DNA from: Marinomonas maritima
GTDB lineage: Bacteria > Pseudomonadota > Gammaproteobacteria > Pseudomonadales > Marinomonadaceae
Reading direction: 5' to 3'
DNA: 64,000 nt
Assembly (NCBI RefSeq): GCF_024435075.2
Contig: NZ_JAMZEG020000002.1
Location: 759,501 to 823,500, forward strand
The notes beneath the pieces are model-generated. The model had not been told where the DNA came from, ran no database searches, and saw only the letters and a program-made list of their open reading frames with translations. Each line of letters opens with the position of its first letter. Within the stretch, counting starts at the first letter, position 1. Positions 8,326 through 17,184 of this stretch are shown here, piece by piece. The position numbers and the translations under genes are program-made.

Positions 8326-10098
8326 ATGAGCGAATACCAGTACCCAATCAATGATATTTTATTTAGTTTGCTTTGTGTTGCTCATATAGAACGCTTAACG
8401 CCGTACCTTGAAGATGAGGTAGATAGTGATCTCTTAGATGCTATTCTTGGTGAAGCAGGTAAATTGTCAGAGCAAGTTATTGCGCCTATCAATGCCAGCG
8501 GCGATAAAGACGGTTCACGCGTCGAGCAAGGCGAAGTGATCGAGGCTAAAGGCTTTAAAGAAGCTTTTAAAGCCTATTCACAAGGTGGCTGGATTGGTCT
8601 TTCAGGCGATCCTAAATACGGTGGTCAAGGCTTGCCTTCTTATATAGCTACTGCAGTAAACGAAGGCGTTCAAGCCGCTAACTTATCTTTTTCCCTTTGT
8701 CCTTTGTTAAGTTTGGGCGCAATTGAAGCCATTAGCTTGCACGCTAGCGATGAGCTAAAAAATCGTTATTTGCCAAAAATGTTAGCGGGGGAGTGGGCTG
8801 GGACGATGAATTTAACCGAGTCCGCTGCCGGTTCTGATCTTGCTGCTATTAGTTGTAAAGCAACGCCAGATGGTGACGTTTTTCGTATCAAAGGCCAAAA
8901 AATATTTATTACTTGGGGCGATCATCAAATGAGTGACAATATCATTCATTTGGTGTTGGCACGTCTACCCGGAGCGCCTGAGGGGGTGAAGGGTATCTCT
9001 TTATTCATCGTTCCGAAATTCCTATTGAATGAGCAAGGTGAGCTTAGTGAGCGTAATGATGTTCAGGTTGTTTCTGTTGAACATAAGATGGGAATTCACG
9101 CGTCTCCGACGTGTGTGATGAGTTTTGGCGATAAAGAAGGCGCTGTTGGTTACCTTGTTGGTCGAGAAAATGAAGGCATAAAAGCCATGTTCACCATGAT
9201 GAACAATGCTAGGCAAGGTGTTGGCTTACAAGGTTTGGCCATTTCTGAGCGTGCTTATCAGCAAGCGCTAGACTACGCAAAAGAGCGCAAACAAGGCATG
9301 AATGCCTCACGCACAGAACGAGCAGCCATCATTGAGCATCCTGATGTATTGCGTATGCTTATGACGATGAAATCACAAATTGATGCGATGCGTTCGCTCG
9401 TTTATGTGGCCGCTGTTGAGAATGATTTGTCTCATCTGTCTACTGGAGAGCAACAAAAGCAATCTATTGCAAGAACGGCTTTGTATACACCGATTGTGAA
9501 AGGTTGGATCACTGAGCAAGCTCAAGAAATAACGTCTTTAGCCATCCAGGTGCATGGCGGAATGGGATTCATCGAAGAAACTGGAGTCGCCCAGCATGCT
9601 CGAGACGCTCGTATCCTTCCCATTTATGAAGGCACAAATGGAATTCAGGCAATTGACTTAATTGGCCGTAAATTGCACTCGGACAAAGGTGAGGCCATGA
9701 TGTCTTTATTGGCTGAGATTGAAAGCGAATTAGTTCAATGGCAAGAATCGACTTTCTCTACTCAGGTAGAAAAAGTACGAGTTGTTCTTATTCAAGCTCA
9801 AAAAGCAACGCAATACTGCCTCTTAGCAATGGAGAAAAATCCAGTTTTAGGCACAGGGTTAGCCTATTCATATATGATGCTGATGGGGTATTTGATCGGT
9901 GCTTGGTTACAGCTTAGAGCCCTAGATGCTTGTCATAGCGGTCAAGGTCAGCTTGATGAAACTCAGAAACGCTCATGGGAGCATTCAGTGGCTTTTTATT
10001 GTGATCACCTTTTGTCTAGATCGTCGTCACACTTCATCTCTATTGAGCATGGTCAGTCATCGGTTGAAGGGTTGGACGCAAATAGTTTTATACGCTAA
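8326..10098 (+). CDS. Acyl-CoA dehydrogenase, long form with C-terminal extension
   Basis: FAD enzyme oxidising an acyl-CoA to the 2-enoyl-CoA and passing electrons to ETF. At 590 residues it belongs to the long class with an N-terminal cap and a C-terminal extension, which includes the methylmercaptopropionyl-CoA dehydrogenases (DmdC). The substrate cannot be assigned here. FAD and substrate motifs MNLTESAAGSDLAAI and KIFITWGDHQ are present, and the catalytic Glu is in PIYEGTNGIQA. An SD-like CGGAGAA precedes the ATG. ETF-QO follows after 54 bases, so this pair links beta-oxidation to the quinone pool. Confidence 0.92.
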   Translation: MSEYQYPINDILFSLLCVAHIERLTPYLEDEVDSDLLDAILGEAGKLSEQVIAPINASGDKDGSRVEQGEVIEAKGFKEAFKAYSQGGWIGLSGDPKYGGQGLPSYIATAVNEGVQAANLSFSLCPLLSLGAIEAISLHASDELKNRYLPKMLAGEWAGTMNLTESAAGSDLAAISCKATPDGDVFRIKGQKIFITWGDHQMSDNIIHLVLARLPGAPEGVKGISLFIVPKFLLNEQGELSERNDVQVVSVEHKMGIHASPTCVMSFGDKEGAVGYLVGRENEGIKAMFTMMNNARQGVGLQGLAISERAYQQALDYAKERKQGMNASRTERAAIIEHPDVLRMLMTMKSQIDAMRSLVYVAAVENDLSHLSTGEQQKQSIARTALYTPIVKGWITEQAQEITSLAIQVHGGMGFIEETGVAQHARDARILPIYEGTNGIQAIDLIGRKLHSDKGEAMMSLLAEIESELVQWQESTFSTQVEKVRVVLIQAQKATQYCLLAMEKNPVLGTGLAYSYMMLMGYLIGAWLQLRALDACHSGQGQLDETQKRSWEHSVAFYCDHLLSRSSSHFISIEHGQSSVEGLDANSFIR

Positions 10099-10152
10099 AA
10101 GATAGTGTAAATTATTCATATAAAAACAATAATGCCAGTTATTGGAGGCAGT

Positions 10153-11802
10153 ATGACAGACAGAGAAGTAATGGAATTTGATGTTGTGGTTGTTGGTGGT
10201 GGCCCAGCAGGGTTATCGGCAGCTTGTCGCATTATGCAAAGAGCCCAAGCAGAAGAGAAAGAGATTAGTGTTTGTTTGGTTGAGAAAGGTTCTGAAATCG
10301 GTGCTCATATTCTTTCTGGTGCTGTTATTGACCAAAAGGCTCTCGCAGAACTATTTCCTGATTGGCAAGAAAAGGCAGCACCATTAAATACTCAGGTGAA
10401 TAGTGATGAATTACTTTGGTTAAGTTCTGAAAAAGACTCAAGATTATTAAACCATTGGATGGTACCGAAAACCTTGCACAATGATGGTAACTACATCATT
10501 AGTCTTGGCAATCTTAGCCGCTGGCTTGCAGAACAAGCAGAATCATTAGGTGTGGAAGTTTTTCCTGGCTTTTCGGCGGCTCACCTTTCTTACGACACGG
10601 ATGGTAATGTGGAAGGCATTATTACAGGTGATATGGGGATTGCTGCGAATGGAGCTGAAAAAGACGGTTTTATGCCGGGTATGCTATTAAAAGCAAAATA
10701 TACGATTTTCGCTGAAGGTTGCAGAGGTCATCTCGGTAAAGAGTTGATGGCCCACTTTGAGCTTGATAAAGGCAAGGCTCCTCAGCATTATGGTTTGGGT
10801 ATTAAAGAATTGTGGGATGTGCCTGAGTCTCAAAGTAAGCCAGGTACTGTTATTCATACGGCGGGTTGGCCATTAGGTAATGAAGCTGGCGGCGGCGGTT
10901 TTTTATACCACTTAGAAAATAACCAAGTGGCTGTCGGATTAATCGTCGATTTAAACTACAAAAATCCGTATTTAAGCCCGTATGATGAATTTCAAAAATA
11001 CAAACACCATCCGGTGATTGCAGCGCATTTAAAAGACGCAAAACGTGTTTCTTATGGCGCCCGAGCGATTGCGAAAGGCGGTTGGGCATCATTACCTAAA
11101 ATGAGCTTTCCAGGCGGTTTGGTTATTGGTTGTGATGCTGGCACACTTAACCCTGCAAAAATCAAAGGGACGCATACGGCAATGAAAAGCGGTATGTTGG
11201 CGGCGGATACTATTTTTGATGCATTGCAGACAGAAAATCCACCGACAGAGTTGCATCAATTTAATGATGCGCTGCGTGACTCTTGGTTAGGGAAAGAATT
11301 GCAGCAGGCTCGCAATTTCGTGCCTGTAATGCATAAGCTTGGTACTTTCTGGGGTGGAGCTTACAACTGGTTGGATCAGAATATTTTCTCTGGAGGCTTG
11401 CCATTCACGTTCAATGATATGGTGCCAGATTACGCCAGTTTAGAATTAGCGGAAAAGCATGTTGCACCAGTGTACAAAAAACCGGATGGATTGCTGAGTT
11501 TTGATAAGTTATCTTCCGTATTCTTGTCTAACACGAATCATGAAGAAGACCAGCCGTGTCATTTACAATTGAAAGATCCAAACATTCCAGTGCAAAGTAA
11601 TTTGATGAAGTTTGCTGAGCCTGCTCAGCGCTATTGCCCTGCCGGTGTTTACGAAATTGTAGAATCGAATAATGAATCCATTTTCCAAATAAACGCACAA
11701 AATTGTATTCACTGTAAAACGTGCGATATTAAGGACCCTGCGCAGAACATAACCTGGGTAACACCAGAGGGATCTGGCGGACCGAATTACCCAAATATGT
11801 AA
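10153..11802 (+). CDS. etfD: Electron transfer flavoprotein-ubiquinone oxidoreductase
   Basis: Membrane-associated flavoprotein that takes electrons from reduced ETF and reduces ubiquinone. The Rossmann FAD motif VVVGGGPAGLSAA is at the N-terminus. A 4Fe-4S ferredoxin-like C-terminus provides four Cys (RYCPAGVYE and CIHCKTCDIKDP). ATG 10153 is preferred because GGAGG ends 4 bases before it; an upstream in-frame ATG at 10132 contains that SD in its own codons. Length of 549 aa is normal. Functionally coupled to the preceding acyl-CoA dehydrogenase; no etfAB genes are in the window. Confidence 0.96.
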   Translation: MTDREVMEFDVVVVGGGPAGLSAACRIMQRAQAEEKEISVCLVEKGSEIGAHILSGAVIDQKALAELFPDWQEKAAPLNTQVNSDELLWLSSEKDSRLLNHWMVPKTLHNDGNYIISLGNLSRWLAEQAESLGVEVFPGFSAAHLSYDTDGNVEGIITGDMGIAANGAEKDGFMPGMLLKAKYTIFAEGCRGHLGKELMAHFELDKGKAPQHYGLGIKELWDVPESQSKPGTVIHTAGWPLGNEAGGGGFLYHLENNQVAVGLIVDLNYKNPYLSPYDEFQKYKHHPVIAAHLKDAKRVSYGARAIAKGGWASLPKMSFPGGLVIGCDAGTLNPAKIKGTHTAMKSGMLAADTIFDALQTENPPTELHQFNDALRDSWLGKELQQARNFVPVMHKLGTFWGGAYNWLDQNIFSGGLPFTFNDMVPDYASLELAEKHVAPVYKKPDGLLSFDKLSSVFLSNTNHEEDQPCHLQLKDPNIPVQSNLMKFAEPAQRYCPAGVYEIVESNNESIFQINAQNCIHCKTCDIKDPAQNITWVTPEGSGGPNYPNM

Positions 11803-11822
11803 TACAAGTTATAGATCATATG

Positions 11823-11852
11823 CAAACGGATCATGTATCTGTGCTCCGTTTG
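11823..11852. other. Hairpin after ETF-QO
   Basis: CAAACGGA (11823-11830) and TCCGTTTG (11845-11852) are perfect inverted repeats with a 14-base loop, 20 bases after the etfD stop. There is no T-run, so it may be a 3' end stabiliser or weak terminator. Confidence 0.4.
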
Positions 11853-11920
11853 TTCTCATTCGCTACTGGATTTCACCCTGCGCCTGATGAATAATAGTAC
11901 CCTACAAAAAGGGGAATACT

Positions 11921-12370
11921 ATGCGCTTATGGGTTGATGCCGACGCCTGTCCTAATGTTATTAAAACCATTCTTTTTCGTGCCGCCGAACGTGTTGAAAT
12001 TCAATGTATTCTAGTGGCCAACCAAGCCATCGCTATTCCGCCTTCAAAATGGATTGAACGCCGTGTGGTGAGTTCTGGCTTTGATGTTGCAGATGATTAC
12101 ATTGTCGATAACATTGATATTCATGATTTGGTTATTACTGCAGACATTCCATTAGCGTCGGATGTGATCGACAAGGGCGCCTTGGCGATTAACCCTCGTG
12201 GCGAACTGTATACCAAAGAAAATATCAAACAAAGACTCGGTATGCGTGACTTTATGGAACAAATGCGTGCTTCTGGAATGCAAACAGATGGCCCAGCAAG
12301 CTTCAGTCAGCAAGATCGTATGGCGTTTGCGAATACGCTAGATAAGCTGTTAGCACAAAGAGTTCGGTGA
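11921..12370 (+). CDS. yaiI: YaiI/YqxD family protein (UPF0178)
   Basis: 149-residue member of the widespread UPF0178 family, which has a PIN-like fold. The conserved opening MRLWVDADACPNVIK and the block ITADIPLASDVIDKGA are clearly present, with acidic residues that could bind metal. AAAGGGG precedes the ATG. It sits alone between two hairpin-bounded units. No experimentally supported function can be given from sequence. Confidence 0.92.
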   Translation: MRLWVDADACPNVIKTILFRAAERVEIQCILVANQAIAIPPSKWIERRVVSSGFDVADDYIVDNIDIHDLVITADIPLASDVIDKGALAINPRGELYTKENIKQRLGMRDFMEQMRASGMQTDGPASFSQQDRMAFANTLDKLLAQRVR

Positions 12371-12390
12371 CGCTGTCCTTTCATTGAGTC

Positions 12391-12423
12391 ATCTGGAAAG
12401 TGTTTTATGGATATTTTCCAGAT
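12391..12423. other. Hairpin after yaiI
   Basis: ATCTGGAAA (12391-12399) and TTTCCAGAT (12415-12423) form a 9-bp perfect stem with a 15-base loop between yaiI and the following oxidoreductase gene. No T-run follows. Possibly a weak terminator or leader structure of the downstream gene. Confidence 0.4.
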
Positions 12424-12449
12424 TATTCAATATTTATAGGTGAGTTCAT

Positions 12450-13739
12450 ATGAAAAAAATCGTTATTGTTGGCGGTGGTGCAGGTGGCTTGGAATTAGTT
12501 ACTAAGCTAGGCCATGCGTTTGGTAAAAAACGCCAAGCAGAGGTCGTGCTTATTGATCGGAGTCAGACACATATTTGGAAGCCTTTGCTGCATGAAGTGG
12601 CAACTGGGTCGATTGACATTAACAGTGATGGCTTAAATTACAGAGCGCATGCCGCCAAACATCATTATCAGTTTCAATTAGGCACGTTAATGGGTGTTGA
12701 CCCAGAGAAGCGAACGCTGACACTGGATTCTCTGTCTGATGATATGGGTCACACAGTACTACCGGAACGTACCATTTCCTACGATATTTTGATCATGGCT
12801 GTGGGGAGTGTTAGTAACGATTTTGGAACGCCTGGTGTGTCTGACCATTGTTACTTTCTAGACTCTCATAAACAAGCCGAGCGTTTCCAGCAAGCCCTAC
12901 TAAATCAATTCTTGCGGGTCCATCAAGAAGGAACTGACGCTAAGCTTAAATTGGCCATTGTGGGGGGCGGCGCAACGGGTGTAGAGCTGTCTGCAGAACT
13001 GTTCCATGTTGCCGATATGCTCAAGGCTTATGGGATGCCTGAAATGTCAGGTAAGCGCGTGAATGTCCAACTGATTGAAGCTGGAGCGCGAATATTACCG
13101 GCACTACCGGAGCGAGTAGCTGCATTAGCCACCAAAGAGTTAGTTCGACTTGGTGTTACCGTCAGTCAAGGAACTCGCGTGGTACGCGCTTATGATAGCG
13201 GTTTTGAGACGGCGGACGAAAAAAATATTGATGCGGATCTGATGATTTGGGCCGCTGGCGTAAAAGCTCCCGATTTTGTTGCAAAGATTGAAGGTTTTGA
13301 AACGACTCGAAATAACCAAATATTGGTAAAAGCAACATTGCAAACAACGGCGTTCGAAAATATTTATGTGATTGGTGACTGTTGTGCCTGCAAGCAAGCC
13401 GACGGTTCGTTTGTTCCTCCAAGAGCACAGTCTGCACATCAAATGGCGTCTTTAGTTTTTGCTAACATCAAAGCGTCGTTCTTAAGTGAGCCTCAGAAAG
13501 AATACGTCTATAAGGATTATGGTTCTTTGGTGAACTTGAGTCGTTACAGTACGGTAGGTAATTTGATGGGTAATTTAATGGGTGGATCGATGTTTATTGA
13601 AGGGCGCATTGCTCGCTTTGTTTACGTATCTTTGTATCGATTACACCTTATAGCCATACATGGTTGGGTGAAGGCAACGGTGATTATGGCGGCTCAAAAA
13701 ATTGGTAAGGTTGTTAAGCCAAAATTGAAACTGCATTAA
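12450..13739 (+). CDS. ndh: Type II NADH dehydrogenase-like FAD oxidoreductase
   Basis: Predicted non-proton-pumping NADH:quinone oxidoreductase on the inner face of the membrane. There are two dinucleotide-binding motifs: FAD at the N-terminus (IVIVGGGAGGLELVTKLG) and NAD(P)H midway (LAIVGGGATGVELSAEL). The distal FAD-contact block IYVIGDCCACKQADG and the PPRAQSAHQMA motif characterise NDH-2. The C-terminal tail is hydrophobic and basic, as in the membrane-binding helix of this family. Length is 429 aa. A good terminator follows, so it is monocistronic. Confidence 0.9.
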   Translation: MKKIVIVGGGAGGLELVTKLGHAFGKKRQAEVVLIDRSQTHIWKPLLHEVATGSIDINSDGLNYRAHAAKHHYQFQLGTLMGVDPEKRTLTLDSLSDDMGHTVLPERTISYDILIMAVGSVSNDFGTPGVSDHCYFLDSHKQAERFQQALLNQFLRVHQEGTDAKLKLAIVGGGATGVELSAELFHVADMLKAYGMPEMSGKRVNVQLIEAGARILPALPERVAALATKELVRLGVTVSQGTRVVRAYDSGFETADEKNIDADLMIWAAGVKAPDFVAKIEGFETTRNNQILVKATLQTTAFENIYVIGDCCACKQADGSFVPPRAQSAHQMASLVFANIKASFLSEPQKEYVYKDYGSLVNLSRYSTVGNLMGNLMGGSMFIEGRIARFVYVSLYRLHLIAIHGWVKATVIMAAQKIGKVVKPKLKLH

Positions 13740-13764
13740 TATCCTTATACAAGACTGTAATAAT

Positions 13765-13797
13765 AAAAACCGAGTCATTATGATCTCGGTTTTTTTT
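13765..13797 (+). terminator. Rho-independent terminator after ndh
   Basis: AAAAACCGAG (13765-13774) pairs with CTCGGTTTTT (13785-13794) across a 10-base loop; a run of eight T residues follows the stem. Confidence 0.9.
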
Positions 13798-13821
13798 GTT
13801 TTAAATTTTACTTAGAAAAGC

Positions 13822-13853
13822 TTGACCTATGTGCTACCTATAGGTTTTACACT
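13822..13853 (+). promoter_or_regulatory. CueR/MerR-type promoter-operator of the copper operon
   Basis: A -35 TTGACC (13822-13827) is followed after 19-20 bases by a -10 (TTACAC or TACACT, 13847-13853). The over-long spacer contains an inverted repeat ACCTAT (13825-13830) / ATAGGT (13840-13845). The layout ACC-N15-GGT overlapping TTGACC and followed by TT is the same as in the E. coli copA promoter bound by CueR. It lies just upstream of the MerR gene and would control the regulator, the ATPase and the micro-protein together. Confidence 0.82.
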
Positions 13854-13884
13854 GATGTTATTGAAATCTCTTAAAGGAATTATT

Positions 13885-14295
13885 ATGCGAGTGAGCGAGC
13901 TAGCCAAAAAAGCCAGTGTAACGGCCGAGACTGTCCGTCATTACACTCGATTAGGATTGATCGATGCTAAGCGAGATCCGAATAATGGTTATCAACTTTA
14001 CGATAACGTGGGATTGCAGCGATTGCACTTTATTCGTCAAGCCAGTGAGTTAGGGTTTAGTCTAAAACAAATAGAAGAGATCTTTCAGCAGTCGGATAGT
14101 GGTGACTCACCTTGCCCTATGGTTAGAGATCTATTGCAAAAAAAAGTACCCGAAACCAAATTGAAAATAGCCCAGCTTCAAGCCCATTTAGTGAAAATGG
14201 AAGACGCGTTGGCCGTTTGGGAAAATATGCCAAATGGCGCCCCTGATGGTCATTCGATTTGTTGTTTGATAGAAGAATGGGAAAGCACTGAATAA
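13885..14295 (+). CDS. MerR-family metal-responsive regulator (probable copper sensor)
   Basis: 136-residue MerR-family activator. The N-terminal winged helix reads MRVSELAKKASVTAETVRHY, then a dimerisation helix, and potential metal ligands: Cys in DSPCPMV (position as in ZntR/MerR) and a Cys pair in HSICCLIEEW near the C-terminus. This Cys pattern differs from classical CueR, which has a CX7C loop. The ATG at 13885 follows AAAGGA; the upstream in-frame TTG overlaps the promoter and is not the start. It precedes a copper-type ATPase by 32 bases, so copper sensing is the likeliest role; Ag, Zn or Cd cannot be excluded. Confidence 0.88.
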   Translation: MRVSELAKKASVTAETVRHYTRLGLIDAKRDPNNGYQLYDNVGLQRLHFIRQASELGFSLKQIEEIFQQSDSGDSPCPMVRDLLQKKVPETKLKIAQLQAHLVKMEDALAVWENMPNGAPDGHSICCLIEEWESTE

Positions 14296-14327
14296 CGCTA
14301 TAAGCAGAGATATAGAAGGAGGTAAAA

Positions 14328-16925
14328 ATGAATCGTCCAGAAGAAGTCGGCATCGGCCCAGTGGTAGCGTTAGAGCTTAACGTAACTGGCATGTCATGCC
14401 AAGGTTGTGTATCAAAAGTACGCAAGATGATCCAAGAGAAAAGCCCAGAAGCCATTGTTGAAGGAATCCCTAAAGAGCACAAATTACGGGTGATATCAGG
14501 GCTTTCTTTGGCTTCTATAGAGGTCAGTGTTCAAGACGCAGGTTATCAGTTTTTGGGCATTCTAGATAGCAATGAGCAAGCTCATTCAAAAGAGAGTGCA
14601 AAACCCAAAGCAGACGCTGATAAAGTAGAGCCGGATGAGGCAGAAGCCAAAAAAATCACATCAGAACGTCCAGATAGCTCAGTAAACTATCAGCTTTCTA
14701 TTTCTGGTATGACCTGTGCGAGTTGTGTGAATACAGTGCAAATGGCTTTGTCGAGTTCAGAAGGTGTTGTTTCAGCAGAAGTTAACTTTGCCAACCATAC
14801 CGCTCAGGTTGTTACAAAAGGGTCTTTAGATGCTCTCATTAAAGCGGTCGATGATACGGGTTACCAAGCAAGCCTGATTCAAGACGCTGAAAAAAGTGAG
14901 GAAGAGCGAGGTCAAAGAGAACTGACTGAGTATCGTTACAAATGTAAGGCGTCAGCGCTTGGGTTAGGGCTGGGTATTCCATTGATGCTCTACGGCGTTT
15001 TGGGTGGAAATATGATGCTGAGCTCGCTCACTGATAGAATCGTTTGGCTTTTGGTTGGGCTTTTAACACTGTGGATCATGGTTCAAGCGGGTAAACATTA
15101 TTTTCGTGGTGCTTGGAAAGCGTTTTCGACTCATCAAGCAAACATGGACATGCTTATCGCGTTAGGAACGGGGAGCGCTTGGTTTTATTCTATGCTTGTT
15201 GTATTGATGCCAGACTGGTTTCCGCAGAATACGAATCACTTATATTTTGAAGCGTCCGTCATGATCATCGGTTTGATCAATCTTGGTCAGGCTTTAGAAT
15301 TGCGTGCTCGCCGTAAGACAAGTAAAGCCCTGCATCGCCTTTTGGACCTTCGACCTAAAATGGCCACTCGAGTAGAAGGCGAGAGCGAGTCACGCATCAA
15401 TGTCTCAGACATTAAAGTAGGGGACATTCTTCGAGTTCGCTCTGGTGATAAAATCCCTGTTGATGGTGAGGTATTAGAAGGCTCTTCAACGGTGAATGAA
15501 TCTATGTTGACTGGTGAGGCAGCGCCTATCGAAAAGATCACCGGCAGTTTGTTGTCGGCAGGTACGGTAAATGGTCAAGGCAGCTTGTTATTTAACGCGA
15601 CGCGTATCGGTGCAGATACCTTGCTTGCACAAATCATAACGATGGTGGGTAAAGCACAGAACTCAAAACCGCCCATTAGTGTGCTGGCCGACAAAGTGTC
15701 CGCTATTTTTGTTCCTAGCGTGATTATCATTGCTATTTTGACGGCATTGGCTTGGTTCAATCTAGGCAATGAATCGGTCTTTTCTTATATGCTGGTAACA
15801 ACCATATCTGTACTGATTATTGCTTGTCCTTGTGCTCTGGGATTGGCGACGCCCATATCAACCATGATAGGTGTTGGTAAGGCGGCAGAATACGGAGGTC
15901 TTATTCGTAATGGAGACGCTTTGCAAAGAGCCAGCGAGTTGACCGTTGTTGTATTGGATAAAACCGGTACGATAACCGAAGGTAAGCCTAAAGTGGTTGA
16001 GCAGTGGTTAGCCGATTCTTCTCAGAAAATACTTGTGGCACAGGTTGTTTCCGCCCTAGAAGCGCGAGCGAACCATCCGTTAGCGGATGCACTTCTTCAA
16101 TATTGTCAAAAACATTTAGATGGAAATGATAAAACGATACTTGATGAGTTTGAGTCTCTTGTTGGATTGGGGGTGAAAGGGAACGTTCAGGGGAAAATAT
16201 TTTATCTTGGTAATGAGCGCCTAATGCAAGAGAAAGGGATTCATTTGGACATAACGAAAGATGAAAGCCAATACAGTGATGCCACACGGGCATACCTTGC
16301 TGACGAGGCATCTTTAATGGCCATATATTATATTGAAGACCCCATCAAAAAAGGCGTGAAAGCAGCGATTTCGAGCTTTAAGAAGCAAGGTTTGAAAATT
16401 GTTATGCTGACTGGAGATAATCCAGAGACAGCAGCGAGTGTGGCTAAGAACGTTGGGATTGAGGATTATCATGCTCAGCTCATGCCGGATGATAAATTGA
16501 ACTGGGTAAAGCGGCTTCAAGAGGAAAATGAAGTGGTGGGGATGATTGGTGATGGTATTAATGATGCGCCCGCTTTGGCTCAGGCTGATGTCGGGTTTGC
16601 TATGGGGGCGGGGACCGATGTTGCCATGGAAAGTGCGGATATCACCTTGATACACAATGACCTTAAAGGTGTCGCGGATGTAATTCAAATTAGCAAAGCC
16701 ACACTCAGAAATATTAAGCAAAATTTATGGGGAGCTTTTGCGTACAATACCTTAGGTATCCCAATTGCCGCTGGTATTTTGTTTCCTTTTACCGGTTGGC
16801 TTTTGAGTCCAGTTATCGCTGGCGCAGCGATGTCATTGTCCTCAGTTACTGTTGTCACCAATGCTAACCGGCTAAGGTTATTCCGCGTGACACGATCAGA
16901 TATACAAAAGACGGAGGAAGTATAA
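14328..16925 (+). CDS. copA: Copper-exporting P1B-type ATPase
   Basis: Inner-membrane pump exporting Cu(I). Two N-terminal HMA domains carry GMSCQGC (about residue 24) and GMTCASC (about residue 131), separated by a Lys/Glu-rich linker. The TM metal site CPC (IIACPCALGLATP), the YN (AFAYNTLGIP) and MSLSS motifs match the Cu(I) subclass. Phosphorylation site DKTGT, the HP motif in NHPLADAL, and GDGINDAPAL are intact. A near-perfect SD AAGGAGGT precedes the ATG. The stop overlaps the ATG of the next small gene by one base (TAATG). Confidence 0.96.
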   Translation: MNRPEEVGIGPVVALELNVTGMSCQGCVSKVRKMIQEKSPEAIVEGIPKEHKLRVISGLSLASIEVSVQDAGYQFLGILDSNEQAHSKESAKPKADADKVEPDEAEAKKITSERPDSSVNYQLSISGMTCASCVNTVQMALSSSEGVVSAEVNFANHTAQVVTKGSLDALIKAVDDTGYQASLIQDAEKSEEERGQRELTEYRYKCKASALGLGLGIPLMLYGVLGGNMMLSSLTDRIVWLLVGLLTLWIMVQAGKHYFRGAWKAFSTHQANMDMLIALGTGSAWFYSMLVVLMPDWFPQNTNHLYFEASVMIIGLINLGQALELRARRKTSKALHRLLDLRPKMATRVEGESESRINVSDIKVGDILRVRSGDKIPVDGEVLEGSSTVNESMLTGEAAPIEKITGSLLSAGTVNGQGSLLFNATRIGADTLLAQIITMVGKAQNSKPPISVLADKVSAIFVPSVIIIAILTALAWFNLGNESVFSYMLVTTISVLIIACPCALGLATPISTMIGVGKAAEYGGLIRNGDALQRASELTVVVLDKTGTITEGKPKVVEQWLADSSQKILVAQVVSALEARANHPLADALLQYCQKHLDGNDKTILDEFESLVGLGVKGNVQGKIFYLGNERLMQEKGIHLDITKDESQYSDATRAYLADEASLMAIYYIEDPIKKGVKAAISSFKKQGLKIVMLTGDNPETAASVAKNVGIEDYHAQLMPDDKLNWVKRLQEENEVVGMIGDGINDAPALAQADVGFAMGAGTDVAMESADITLIHNDLKGVADVIQISKATLRNIKQNLWGAFAYNTLGIPIAAGILFPFTGWLLSPVIAGAAMSLSSVTVVTNANRLRLFRVTRSDIQKTEEV

Positions 16926-17029
16926 TGAGCGAGCTCATTAATTTGTTAGGTTTTTTACTTATTGTGTGTGTTGTCTATTGGTTTTGGTGGCCGGGGAAAC
17001 GCAGGAAAAATAATAAAAAATCGAGTTGA
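16925..17029 (+). CDS. 34-residue single-span membrane protein of the copper operon
   Basis: Micro-protein below usual length cut-offs. It begins MSELINLLGFLLIVCV, forms one transmembrane helix ending in VYWFWWPG, and finishes with a very basic tail (KRRKNNKKSS). The start overlaps the copA stop by one base and is preceded by GGAGGA within the copA end, so coupled translation is expected. The position recalls CcoS/FixS, encoded after CcoI-type copper ATPases, but the sequence is not convincingly CcoS. A role in assembling or modulating the copper pump is inferred. Confidence 0.72.
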   Translation: MSELINLLGFLLIVCVVYWFWWPGKRRKNNKKSS

Positions 17030-17094
17030 ACGTTTTACAATATTGTTTTGAGAAAGTAATTGTTGTGTAAGTGTTGTAGTATACGAGCGCTAAA

Positions 17095-17126
17095 AATAAG
17101 CCAAGAGGGAGCTCTTGGCTTATTTT
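17095..17126 (+). terminator. Terminator hairpin of the copper operon
   Basis: A 13-bp perfect stem AATAAGCCAAGAG (17095-17107) / CTCTTGGCTTATT (17112-17124) with loop GGAG, followed by TTATT. The U-tract is short but the stem is strong. Confidence 0.8.
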
Positions 17127-17184
17127 ATTGCAGTGTTAAACAAACCAAACATCAGCCATTATTTTAACAAACTTCGGAGCGATT

